A DNA stretch of 64,000 bases from Epilithonimonas mollis (GTDB taxonomy: Bacteria; Bacteroidota; Bacteroidia; Flavobacteriales; Weeksellaceae), in NCBI RefSeq assembly GCF_900142325.1, contig NZ_FRAM01000001.1, positions 620,001 to 684,000 of the forward strand. The letters run 5' to 3'. The first letter of the stretch is position 1; every line of letters starts with the position of its first letter. Shown one piece after another: positions 24,604-32,654 of the stretch. A program made the translations under genes and the position numbers. The notes under the pieces were generated by a model, which did not search any database, was not told the DNA's origin, and was given only the letters and a program-made list of their open reading frames with translations.

Positions 24604-26292
24604 TTACTCTACTCCCACCGAATCATCGCCTCGCCCATCTGCCACAGCGTGAATAGTTTTGTTGTCATCCACCAGAATCATTTCTGTTCTTCCGATCTGT
24701 TTGATTTTTTCGAATTTATAATTTTTCTGTTCCAAAGCTCTGATGGTTGCTTCAGGGAAACTGTTCTCCACTTTGATCACTTCGGGCAGCCATTGGTGAT
24801 GGAATTTCGGAGTGTTGACAGCAAAGTTGGTGTTTTGCTTAAAATCAATTACATCTACAATGGCCTGGAAAACCGACGTAGGAATCGTAGTTCCGCCTGG
24901 TGTCCCGACAACAATTTTCACTTTGTCATCTTTCAGGACCAGCGTCGGCGTCATAGAAGAGAGCATTCTTTTCCCGGGTTCTATTTTGTTGGCTGCTCCG
25001 CCTACTGCTCCGAACATATTGGGAAAACCTGGCTTTATGGAGAAATCGTCCATTTCATTATTAAGGAAAAATCCTGCGCCTGAAACTACCGTAGTACTGC
25101 CATAGAGTCCATTCAATGTCGTGGTAACGGAAACCGCATTTCCGGCCTTGTCCAGTACAGATACCTGCGTGGTTTCTGTGCTTTCTTTTTTATCCTGACT
25201 GATGATATTGCCGACATCTTTACTTGGTGTCGCCCGTTCTGAATTAAAAGATTTCCAACGGCTTCTGAGGTAATCATCGGAAATCAGCATTTCGGTTTTG
25301 TCCTGAATAAAATCAGGATCGCCCATATACTCTGCCCGGTCTGCATAGGCTCTTCGCTCCGCTTCTACCATGATCTGAACGGCTTCTGCAGAGTTTAACT
25401 GATATTTTGACAAGTCTTCATAAGACGCCATTTTCAGCATCTGAGCCAGCAAAGTTCCGCCGCTTGAAGGTAATGGCATTGAAACAATCTGATGACCTTT
25501 GTAATAGAATGTCAAAGGTTTTCTTTCTTTTGTTTTATAATTTTTGAGGTCTTGCGCCTGGATGATTCCGTTTCCGAGTTTCATCTCAGTTAAAATCAAT
25601 TGTGCCGTTTTGCCATGATAAAATTCTTTTTCACCACCTTTTTGAATTCGTTTTAAAGTCTCTGCCAATTCCGGCTGAATCAATAAATCCCCTATTTTCC
25701 AATTCCGGTCTTTGACAAACGCTGTTTTATTTTTGTTATGTTTCAGAAATTTTTCTCTATGGTCATTCAACAAATTGGCTTCCTGCTCTGTAATTGCAAA
25801 GCCTTTTGACGCCAGATCTATGGCGGGTTCTATCAATATTGAGAAAGGCAACCTAGCATATTTCAAAGTTTCAAACATTCCTGAAATACTTCCCGGAACG
25901 CCGACAGCCAGCCTGCCGTTCTGCGACAGATCTGTGCTGGCATTACCCTGCTTATCCCAATACATATCGAAGGATGCTTTGGAAGGTGCAGTCTCACGAT
26001 AATCCAATGCTATTTTTTTCCCGTCAGCTGTCGTCGCAACCATGAAACCGCCACCACCAATATTACCAGCCTGAGGATAAACAACCGCCAATGCCAGCTG
26101 CGTTGCAATGACAGCATCGAAGGCATTTCCGCCTTGTTTCAGCATTTTGGCACCCGCTTCACTGGCGAGTGGGTGCGCAGAAACTACAACGCCTTTGTTT
26201 TTAACCTTAACTTCTTTGATGATGTTGATGTCTGTGTACTGTGCAGAAACTGTGATAGACAACAGTAGACTTGCATATAGGATTTTTTTCAT
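24604..26292 (-). CDS. ggt: Gamma-glutamyltransferase
   Basis: 562 residues with a signal peptide (cleaved near TVSAQY), so periplasmic or surface. It contains VVSAHPLASEAGAKMLKQGG, ALDYRETAP (substrate Arg) and GGGGFMV. The catalytic Thr is at the TTQVSVLDKAGNAVS site, where the precursor would cut itself into two subunits. GTPGGTTIPTSVFQ lies near the C-terminus. It hydrolyses glutathione and gamma-glutamyl compounds. Length is normal. Confidence 0.93.
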   Translation of the reverse strand: MKKILYASLLLSITVSAQYTDINIIKEVKVKNKGVVVSAHPLASEAGAKMLKQGGNAFDAVIATQLALAVVYPQAGNIGGGGFMVATTADGKKIALDYRETAPSKASFDMYWDKQGNASTDLSQNGRLAVGVPGSISGMFETLKYARLPFSILIEPAIDLASKGFAITEQEANLLNDHREKFLKHNKNKTAFVKDRNWKIGDLLIQPELAETLKRIQKGGEKEFYHGKTAQLILTEMKLGNGIIQAQDLKNYKTKERKPLTFYYKGHQIVSMPLPSSGGTLLAQMLKMASYEDLSKYQLNSAEAVQIMVEAERRAYADRAEYMGDPDFIQDKTEMLISDDYLRSRWKSFNSERATPSKDVGNIISQDKKESTETTQVSVLDKAGNAVSVTTTLNGLYGSTTVVSGAGFFLNNEMDDFSIKPGFPNMFGAVGGAANKIEPGKRMLSSMTPTLVLKDDKVKIVVGTPGGTTIPTSVFQAIVDVIDFKQNTNFAVNTPKFHHQWLPEVIKVENSFPEATIRALEQKNYKFEKIKQIGRTEMILVDDNKTIHAVADGRGDDSVGVE

Positions 26293-26367
26293 TTTTTAAT
26301 TTATTATTAAGCACTCCAAATTTCAAATCCTTTTGGAATCCACAAATTAGTGGAATTTAAAAGTGGG

Positions 26368-26934
26368 CTATTCGATAATTATTTGAAACTGTTGTAATAA
26401 TCCTGCGAGATTATCTTTAGCAAATTTGGTTTTTTTAAGTTGATTTTTGTTGGGATCGATGGAAAAACCGATTGCATTCTGCAGATCGGCATGATCTAAA
26501 ACCGTCCGGTCAAATACCGCACTTGTCAAATCAGAATGATCAAACAACGCGCTGGAAAGATTCGCTTCTGTAAAATCAACTTCTTTCAGACTGCAGTTCC
26601 TGAAAATCGTTTTCCGGATATCCAACTGATAAAATGAGCAAAGATCCAGATTGCAACCATCAAATTTAAAAGCGATGTTGAAGGAATGTGCATCTTCGAA
26701 ATTAAGCCCCATCATTTTACAATTCCTGAAAACGATTTCTCGGAAAGCAGTTCTGTGAATCTTTGCATTGCTTAAATCACAATCTTCAAAATCACAGTTG
26801 GAGAATTTAAAATATGATAAATCGCGGCTGGAAAAATCGATCCCGGTAAAAGTGCATTCTTCATAATCGCCCTGCTTAATTTGTCCGGTCTTGTATTGTC
26901 TTGACGAAAAAATCTTCCCAACTTCAAAAATCAT
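26368..26934 (-). CDS. Pentapeptide repeat protein (Qnr-like architecture)
   Basis: 188 residues made of A(D/N)LxX-type pentapeptides: FSSRDLSYFKFSNCDFEDCD, LSNAKIHRTAF, EVDFTEANLSSALFDHSDL, VLDHADLQNAIGF. These form a right-handed beta-helix. Size and break near the middle resemble Qnr/MfpA-type gyrase-protecting proteins, but many such repeats have other or no known roles. No resistance function can be claimed. Single gene between ggt and the basic His-rich protein. Confidence 0.8.
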   Translation of the reverse strand: MIFEVGKIFSSRQYKTGQIKQGDYEECTFTGIDFSSRDLSYFKFSNCDFEDCDLSNAKIHRTAFREIVFRNCKMMGLNFEDAHSFNIAFKFDGCNLDLCSFYQLDIRKTIFRNCSLKEVDFTEANLSSALFDHSDLTSAVFDRTVLDHADLQNAIGFSIDPNKNQLKKTKFAKDNLAGLLQQFQIIIE

Positions 26935-27034
26935 TTTTAACTCTTTTAAAAAAGATAAATGTACAGAATGTTCCCGATGAAGCAGAAATTCCTACACGGA
27001 TTTTTTAAAAAAACTTCTATTAATATGGAAAATA

Positions 27035-27067
27035 AATAAAACCTCAATTTGAAATCGAGGCTTTATT
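27035..27067 (-). terminator. Terminator of the basic His-rich protein gene
   Basis: AATAAAACCTC / GAGGCTTTATT inverted repeat (one bulge) directly after the stop at 27080, reading on the minus strand. Confidence 0.6.
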
Positions 27068-27079
27068 TCTTTCTAAAAA

Positions 27080-27601
27080 CTATCTGTGTTTTTTTGAACC
27101 ACCTTTGTGATGCTTGTGTTTCGAGTGTTTAAAATGTTCTTTATGAAAACGTTTCTTCGGCGAATAACCGGCTTTTGCAAATTTATATTTTGGAGGATGA
27201 ACAGAATGTCCCGGTTTGTGATTTCTTGTAATTAATTTAGGGTCGTGATCTACTCTGTACCCTGCATATTGTTTATAGTGAATTTTGTGCTTTTTGTAAG
27301 GATAACGTTCGGTTAAAACAATTTTTGGTGTTTGATACAAGTTGATTTGACGATATCTAGCAGGTAAAGCCGGTGAAAAAAGCCATCTCTTTCCTGCAGC
27401 ATAATAGTATCCACGCTTCGGAACGTTATAATACAGATCATATTCTGGCAAATAGTAAGATTCAACATAATTATGGCCGCGAGGACCCCATTTCGGCTGA
27501 CTGTCCAGATTGATATTGACATTAATCTGAGCCATAACAAGACCTGATGCAAAGCCAGTTGCTACTAACATCAGGATTAGAATTAGTCTTTTCATATCCA
27601 A
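27080..27601 (-). CDS. Secreted, very basic His/Lys/Tyr-rich protein
   Basis: 173 residues. The signal peptide ends near GLVMAQ (residue 25). The middle is Tyr/Pro-rich (YYLPEYDLYYNVPKRGYYYA, GKRWLFSP), like other Bacteroidota cell-surface small proteins. The last 40 residues are almost only Lys/His (KRFHKEHFKHSKHKHHKGG), which could bind metal or acidic polymer. No enzyme motif. Family not recognised. Confidence 0.75.
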   Translation of the reverse strand: MDMKRLILILMLVATGFASGLVMAQINVNINLDSQPKWGPRGHNYVESYYLPEYDLYYNVPKRGYYYAAGKRWLFSPALPARYRQINLYQTPKIVLTERYPYKKHKIHYKQYAGYRVDHDPKLITRNHKPGHSVHPPKYKFAKAGYSPKKRFHKEHFKHSKHKHHKGGSKKHR

Positions 27602-27769
27602 TATTTTTCAAAATACGATTCCCAACAAACATAATACCATAGCTATTAATTGGTTATAAATCAATTAATCAACCATTTTATAAGAAGATATATTATTATA
27701 AATCATTTTGAAATGGACTTCAAAACAGATAAATTTACAGAACAGTTTTTAGCAATCAGCAAGTTGAAA

Positions 27770-29071
27770 ATGGAAAAATTGAAAAAGGTTTTAATTGTTA
27801 CTTATTATTGGCCGCCTGCTGGTGGACCAGGTGTTCAGCGTTGGCTGAAGTTTGCCAAATATCTTCCAGACTTTGGTTTTGCGCCAGTCATTTACACCCC
27901 GGAAAATCCGAGTTATCCCCTGATTGATGAGACTTTGACGAAAGAAGTGCCTGAGAATCTAACGATCTTGAAAACCAAGATCTGGGAACCATATCAGATT
28001 GCAGAAAAATTCAGTAAGAGTAACAAGAAATTCAAAGGCGGACAGTTTGATGTTGGGAAAAACCAGTCCTTTGTTTCAAAGCTTTCTATTTTCATACGAG
28101 GTAATTTTTTCATTCCGGATGCAAGGAAATTTTGGGTAAAACCGTCGATTCAATTTTTAAAACACTATTTGACGGAACATCATATTGATACGATTGTTAC
28201 AACCGGTCCGCCACATAGTCTGCATCTGATCGGACTTGGATTAAAAAAACAATTACCCGACTTAAAATGGATTGCAGATTTCCGTGATCCCTGGACTGAA
28301 ATTTCCTATTATGAACATTTGAAATTAACGACAGCTTCTGACAAAAAACACAGGCAGCTTGAAAAATCCGTTTTTGAAAATGCTGATCTGACGCTGGCTA
28401 CAAGTTATACTGATGCTGAGAATTTTCGAAAAAAAGGAGCGGATGCTTTCTGTGTGACGAATGGATTTGACAAGTCAGAAAGTTTGGGAGAAAATGATGA
28501 GACTCCAAAATCTAAATTTACGTTGAGTTATGTCGGCGTTCTGGAACAACTCAGAAACCCTGAGAATCTATGGAAAGCATTGATTGAATTATGTAAAAAA
28601 TATCCGGATTTTGCTGAGGATTTTCAATTGAAATTTGTGGGAAGAGTGGATGATAAAATCCTGAATGGAATCGAAAATTCTGTTTTGAAAAACAATATCC
28701 TGAATCGAGGTTATCTGGCTCATGAACAATCTGTGAAGGAGATGGCGAATTCTGATTTGTTACTGATTACAAATTTCCCTAATGAAAGTTCTAAAGGAAT
28801 TATTCCCGGAAAATTGTTTGAATACCTGGCGACAGGAAAACAAATTATTTCATTCGGACCAACAGATGCGGATGTGGAAACCATTCTGAATAAAACCAAA
28901 TCCGGAAAACATTTTGATTATACGGAGATTGCACCCATTTCGGATTTTATTTTTTTGCTTTATAAGGATTGGAAAAGTGGAAAATCTATAGAAAATTCTG
29001 CCAACATCAACGAGTTTAGCAGAAAGGAACTGACAAGACAACTTGCCGGACTGTTGACAAAACTTCCTTAA
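27770..29071 (+). CDS. Family-4-like glycosyltransferase
   Basis: 433 residues from the ATG at 27770 (MEKLKKVLIVTYYWPPAGGP). A longer upstream reading adds 40 residues without similarity. The GT-B fold shows YYWPPAGGPGVQRWLKFAKY at the start, DTIVTTGPPHSLHLIG, and near the end a donor-site GIIPGKLFEYLATGKQII. Typical of bacterial exopolysaccharide or glycoprotein pathways. Not clustered with other polysaccharide genes here; substrate unknown. Confidence 0.83.
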   Translation: MEKLKKVLIVTYYWPPAGGPGVQRWLKFAKYLPDFGFAPVIYTPENPSYPLIDETLTKEVPENLTILKTKIWEPYQIAEKFSKSNKKFKGGQFDVGKNQSFVSKLSIFIRGNFFIPDARKFWVKPSIQFLKHYLTEHHIDTIVTTGPPHSLHLIGLGLKKQLPDLKWIADFRDPWTEISYYEHLKLTTASDKKHRQLEKSVFENADLTLATSYTDAENFRKKGADAFCVTNGFDKSESLGENDETPKSKFTLSYVGVLEQLRNPENLWKALIELCKKYPDFAEDFQLKFVGRVDDKILNGIENSVLKNNILNRGYLAHEQSVKEMANSDLLLITNFPNESSKGIIPGKLFEYLATGKQIISFGPTDADVETILNKTKSGKHFDYTEIAPISDFIFLLYKDWKSGKSIENSANINEFSRKELTRQLAGLLTKLP

Positions 29072-29085
29072 CCGTGGAAACTTCT

Positions 29086-29215
29086 GATCTGCGAAGCGCG
29101 TGAGCGATGGTAACGGCTATCCTTTTGTTTGGCTTTGGGAAGATGCCGGCAACAAAAGATAATAGTGGACAGCGCGACCCTGGAAATGGACTTAGCCCGG
29201 GAAGGGTCACGCCCT
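29086..29215 (+). repeat. Dispersed intergenic structured element, copy 2
   Basis: Directly downstream of the glycosyltransferase. It reads GCGATGGTAACGGC then TATCCTTTTG at 29103 on, and ends CAAAAGATAATAGTGGACAG then CGCGACC. CCTTTTG pairs with CAAAAGA. It is extended by a second GC-rich hairpin, AGCGCGACCCT with AGGGTCACGCC. Related to copies 1, 3, 4 and 5; orientation to the upstream gene is the same as copy 1. Confidence 0.75.
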
Positions 29216-29296
29216 GAAAATAATTTCTTTTTTAATCACCTATGGCATAAATTTTTCTACTAACTTAGAAATCAATATTAATTAAAAAATTATATC

Positions 29297-29533
29297 ATGG
29301 GAAACAAAACAAATGGCCTGTTGGCATTGTTAGGACTAGGAGCACTTGCGTGGTGGAAATATAAAAAGTCTTCTCCTGAAGATCAGCAAAAAGTGAAAGA
29401 CACCATCAACAATGCAAAAGATAACCTGACAAAATTCGGGAACGATCTTAAGGACAAAGCAAACCAAACGGTGGATCAGCTGAAAAACAAAGCTGACGAA
29501 TTAAAGACTGAAGCGCAGCAGTCTGCAGAATAA
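29297..29533 (+). CDS. YtxH-like small stress/envelope protein
   Basis: 78 residues. One short hydrophobic N-terminal helix (GLLALLGLGALAWWKYKK) is followed by an amphipathic Lys/Asp/Asn-rich helix with repeats of the form DNLTKFGNDLKDKANQTVDQ, as in YtxH or apolipoprotein-like small proteins. Its role is unknown; such proteins are often stress-induced. It has its own terminator. Confidence 0.72.
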   Translation: MGNKTNGLLALLGLGALAWWKYKKSSPEDQQKVKDTINNAKDNLTKFGNDLKDKANQTVDQLKNKADELKTEAQQSAE

Positions 29534-29560
29534 TTTGCAGCTGTTGTTTGAAAAATGAAA

Positions 29561-29586
29561 GGTTGGGCAAGTGCTCAACTTTTTTA
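29561..29586 (+). terminator. Terminator after the YtxH-like gene
   Basis: GTTGGGCA-AG-TGCTCAAC hairpin (8 bp, one G.T) followed by seven T residues. Confidence 0.75.
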
Positions 29587-29616
29587 TTTAGGAGAATTAA
29601 TAAGGTATGATCAATA

Positions 29617-30231
29617 TTAATGATGGTAAACATCATCATACATCACGCCGGCTTCTATTTTTACCGGCAGCGTATTTTCTTCCGGGACAATCGGGCAGCT
29701 GTAATCGTAAGCATTATAGGCGCAGAATGGCTGATATGACTGATTAAAATCTATCGTGATCTTATCATCCTGCGGAATTCTGAGATCGATATACTTTCCA
29801 CCGCCATAAGTTTCCTTTCCGTTCGTCTCATCTCTGAAGGGAAGAAAAAGATAATCTTCATAACCTGATTTTCCGGAAAGTCTCACATTCTGATAAATCG
29901 TCAGTGTATAGCTTTTTCCATCCAACACAAAAGTTGCCCTTCCAAATTCCAGGTATTTCTGAAACTGTCCTGAGGATGTCGGGAAATCGATTGGTTTTGC
30001 GTCTGTAGTTTTTATAAAATCAGCTATCAGTCTGTATTTCAGATTGACCGGAAAGAAAGGATGCTTTTTAAAATCCTTCAGGTTATTGCCTCGCAAGGGT
30101 GATTCTTTCGGATTAAGATATTCATCATTCAGTTCTTTCTGGAAGTTTTTGATGGCTGCAACAGCTTCATTTTCAGTCTGAGCCGTCATAGACAAAGACA
30201 GCAACAAAAATAGTAATGTTAGTTTTTTCAT
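29617..30231 (-). CDS. DUF1684 family secreted protein
   Basis: 204 residues. The signal peptide ends near LSMTAQ (residue 18). The DUF1684 core is seen in KYRLIADFIKT, YLEFGRATFVLDGKSYTLTI, YLFLPFRDETNG, YGGGKYIDL and NQSYQPFCAYNAYDYSCPIV. The paired Cys near the end may form a disulfide or a metal site. Function unknown across the family. Confidence 0.85.
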   Translation of the reverse strand: MKKLTLLFLLLSLSMTAQTENEAVAAIKNFQKELNDEYLNPKESPLRGNNLKDFKKHPFFPVNLKYRLIADFIKTTDAKPIDFPTSSGQFQKYLEFGRATFVLDGKSYTLTIYQNVRLSGKSGYEDYLFLPFRDETNGKETYGGGKYIDLRIPQDDKITIDFNQSYQPFCAYNAYDYSCPIVPEENTLPVKIEAGVMYDDVYHH

Positions 30232-30245
30232 AGTTTAATTTTTTT

Positions 30246-30366
30246 GGGCAGCTATTTCCGTCTTCCACTCCCGCTTTTTTCTGTCATTGCAAACGAACCG
30301 AAACCGTTATTATGCCGTTTCAAGAATCGCAATAACAGCAAAAGAGCTCCGTTCAAGCCGGGCTGC
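30246..30366 (-). repeat. Dispersed intergenic structured element, copy 3
   Basis: Between the AI-2E-type permease (upstream on this strand) and the DUF1684 gene. On the plus strand it begins GGGCAGCTATTTCCGTCTTC then CACTCCCGCTTTTTTCTG and ends GCAAAAGAGCTCCG then TTCAAGCCGGGCTGC. GGGCAGC and the closing GGGCTGC-type end pair imperfectly. Closest to copy 4. Same orientation to the upstream gene as copies 1, 2 and 4. Confidence 0.7.
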
Positions 30367-30396
30367 TGTAATTCGGTGGAGTGATTCGGAAACAGT

Positions 30397-31539
30397 TCAG
30401 ACATCGGAGTCATTTCCTGGATCGGTAATTTTTTCGGTTTTATTTTTTTTAGCCAGAAAATATTTATCAAAAGTGGACTTAAAAATCCGCACCTCATCAT
30501 CTTCCCCCATAAGAAAACCCCAGGACTGGAGTCCCTCTACTCTGTCAAAAATAATTTTAACAATTGCCAGAACAGGAATCGTCAGCAGCATCCCGGCAAT
30601 TCCCCAAAGCATCTCTCCTACAACCAATCCTATAATCACGATCAAAGAATTGATTTTTACTTTTGAGCCGACAACCCTTGGCATGATGATGTTTCCATCA
30701 ATAGCGTGGATAACAACAATGGCAATCACTATGAAAAGAACATGGCTGATCCCCGAAGTAGCAAAAGTAATCAGTGCGCCAATCAGCAATGCCGTGAAAA
30801 TCCCGATATAAGGCAGGATATTCAGAATTCCTGTCAGAATGGCGAGCATAAAGTTATACTTCACACCAATAATCGTATAAGCAATGAAAGACAAAATCGT
30901 CACAATAATCATCTGCAAAAACAATCCAACCAGATATTTTTTTACCATAAACTGGATATTCTCAACAATTTCAAATACGGTTTTATGATGTGCTTCCGTG
31001 AAGCTTGCTACCAGGAATTTCAGAAGATGTGTTCTATATAGCAGGAAAAACAAGGTAAACAAAAATGTGAAACCTGTCAGCATCAATACATAACCAACGG
31101 ATGTCAGCGTTTTTTCTATAATTACAGTTCCTGTGCTGATGGATTTTTTCAAAGTGTCATTCAGATATTCCAGCTGGTCGTGTCTTCTCACACCAAATGT
31201 TTTGGAAATCCAGCTTTGCAGATTGTCTATCAGATCGATAAACTGTTTCTGAAACTGCGGCCAGTCGTTTGCCAGCTTAGCTACTTCTATCGACATCAGA
31301 TAGATGATGCCGCCAATAATCGCCAGCGCCAGCACACTGGCTAAAACGGATGACAATCCTCTCGGAAATTTCATCCTTTTTTCCATAAAACGACAAAGCG
31401 GCATCAGTAAAATAGAAATTAGTAATCCAAGAATCATCGGAACAATAATCTGTTGACCGACAATAGCAAGAAAACCTAAAATAACAACACTGATCAGAAT
31501 GCAGGATAGCTTGAAATAAAAAGGATAAGTCTGATTCAT
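30397..31539 (-). CDS. AI-2E family transporter (PerM-like permease)
   Basis: 380 residues with about eight membrane helices. It begins with FKLSCILISVVILGFLAIVG and has VPMILGLLISILLMPLCRF. The C-terminal half holds the conserved motif SKVKINSLIVIIGLVVGEML and LWGIAGMLLTIPVLAIVKII. This is the YdiK/PerM fold; most members have unproven substrates despite the AI-2E name. The hydrophilic tail ends FDKYFLAKKNKTEKITD. Confidence 0.88.
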   Translation of the reverse strand: MNQTYPFYFKLSCILISVVILGFLAIVGQQIIVPMILGLLISILLMPLCRFMEKRMKFPRGLSSVLASVLALAIIGGIIYLMSIEVAKLANDWPQFQKQFIDLIDNLQSWISKTFGVRRHDQLEYLNDTLKKSISTGTVIIEKTLTSVGYVLMLTGFTFLFTLFFLLYRTHLLKFLVASFTEAHHKTVFEIVENIQFMVKKYLVGLFLQMIIVTILSFIAYTIIGVKYNFMLAILTGILNILPYIGIFTALLIGALITFATSGISHVLFIVIAIVVIHAIDGNIIMPRVVGSKVKINSLIVIIGLVVGEMLWGIAGMLLTIPVLAIVKIIFDRVEGLQSWGFLMGEDDEVRIFKSTFDKYFLAKKNKTEKITDPGNDSDV

Positions 31540-31611
31540 ATTATTAGATGATTAGAAATTGTGCTTTGGAAGTTAGACTAATTTCTAAATCTAACTATCA
31601 CTTTTTACATT

Positions 31612-32310
31612 TTATTTTCCAATAAGAAAAACTGCCGGAATCTTATGCAGTTCCGGTTTACTTTTTTTCCAGTCGGCACTAGTTTTTGTCCGGATAAATT
31701 CGGTTTCGGGATCATTGATGTTGGCTGCGATGCACAGTTTAGTGTTTGGATTCAGAAATTTGATCAGATCGTCAAAAAGCTGATTATTGCGGTAAGGTGT
31801 TTCCATAAAAATCTGTGTAAATCCGGTTTTCCCAACCAGATTCTCCAGATTCTGAATTTCTTTTTTTTTCTGCTCCTTATCAATTGGGAGGTAACCGTGG
31901 AAGGAAAACTGCTGTCCGTTGAAACCACTTGCAATCAAAGCCAGGACAAAAGAACTCGGACCATTGATGGGAATGACTCTGATATTATTTTTATGAGCCC
32001 AGCCTACCATGATGTTGCCGGGATCACCGATACAGGGCAAACCTGCCTCTGACAAGATTCCGAAATCAACACCTTCTTTCATCATGTTTTGTGCATCTTT
32101 CAAATCTGCTGTTACGGAATATTTGTCCAGAAGAAATAATTTCAGATCAGACTGTTTCTTTTCAGGCGCAAAAAATTTGATGACTTTTCTGCCTGTTTTT
32201 TCATTCTCCACAAAATAATGGTCGACATTCATAATGATATCGCAGATTGCGGGCGCAAAATAATCCGATGGAGAGTGCTCTGAAAGGTAAGCTGGTAAAA
32301 GGTAAAGCAT
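31612..32310 (-). CDS. SAM-dependent methyltransferase, RsmI-like tetrapyrrole methylase fold
   Basis: 232 residues. The tetrapyrrole methylase fold is seen in MLYLLPAYLSEHSP, GVDFGILSEAGLPCIGDPG and VIPINGPSSFVLALIASGFN. The GYLPIDKEQK stretch is close to the RsmI pattern. Likely a 16S rRNA 2'-O-ribose or related methyltransferase, but shorter than classical RsmI (about 280), so exact function is open. Confidence 0.82.
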   Translation of the reverse strand: MLYLLPAYLSEHSPSDYFAPAICDIIMNVDHYFVENEKTGRKVIKFFAPEKKQSDLKLFLLDKYSVTADLKDAQNMMKEGVDFGILSEAGLPCIGDPGNIMVGWAHKNNIRVIPINGPSSFVLALIASGFNGQQFSFHGYLPIDKEQKKKEIQNLENLVGKTGFTQIFMETPYRNNQLFDDLIKFLNPNTKLCIAANINDPETEFIRTKTSADWKKSKPELHKIPAVFLIGK

Positions 32311-32371
32311 CTTGGTTATGTAAATGTTTAATCAGCACAAAATTAATTATTCCGGGAAAAATATAAATAAC

Positions 32372-32394
32372 AAAGCTTCCAAAATGGAAGCTTT
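32372..32394 (-). terminator. Terminator after the TonB receptor / small membrane gene unit
   Basis: AAAGCTTCC-AAAAT-GGAAGCTTT hairpin 6 nt from the stop of the small membrane gene, with a T-run on the minus strand. Confidence 0.75.
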
Positions 32395-32400
32395 TATTCT

Positions 32401-32652
32401 TTAAAACAGATTTCTTGATCTGGCTTCTTCTTTAACTTTTCCGTAGCTCATAATATTGGCAATGAGGAGCGGAATGAAACTTAAAGGCAAAATAGTAAAA
32501 ACACTGAAACCTTTGATAGCCGTAAGATACAAACAGGCAATAAGCAAAAGAACAAATATGATGAAAAACAATATATAAACGGTTTTTGCCGTTTTCAGTT
32601 TTTTCAGCAATTCATCATTTGTAAGTTCTGAAAGATTGTCTGTTTTTTTCAT
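32401..32652 (-). CDS. Small two-helix membrane protein
   Basis: 83 residues: a short charged N-terminus (NLSELTNDELLKKLKTAK), two membrane helices (VYILFFIIFVLLLIACLYLT and FTILPLSFIPLLIANIM) and a basic tail. It lies 2 nt after the TonB receptor stop on the same strand, so it is probably co-transcribed. Family function unknown. Confidence 0.78.
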   Translation of the reverse strand: MKKTDNLSELTNDELLKKLKTAKTVYILFFIIFVLLLIACLYLTAIKGFSVFTILPLSFIPLLIANIMSYGKVKEEARSRNLF

Positions 32653-32654
32653 TT

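Noticed and set aside
24604-26292. Resistance or virulence role for ggt and neighbours
   Set aside because: Nothing in the sequence beyond family membership supports it.
29016-29210. Minus-strand frame over element copy 2
   Set aside because: Covers the structured repeat; no codon bias or similarity.
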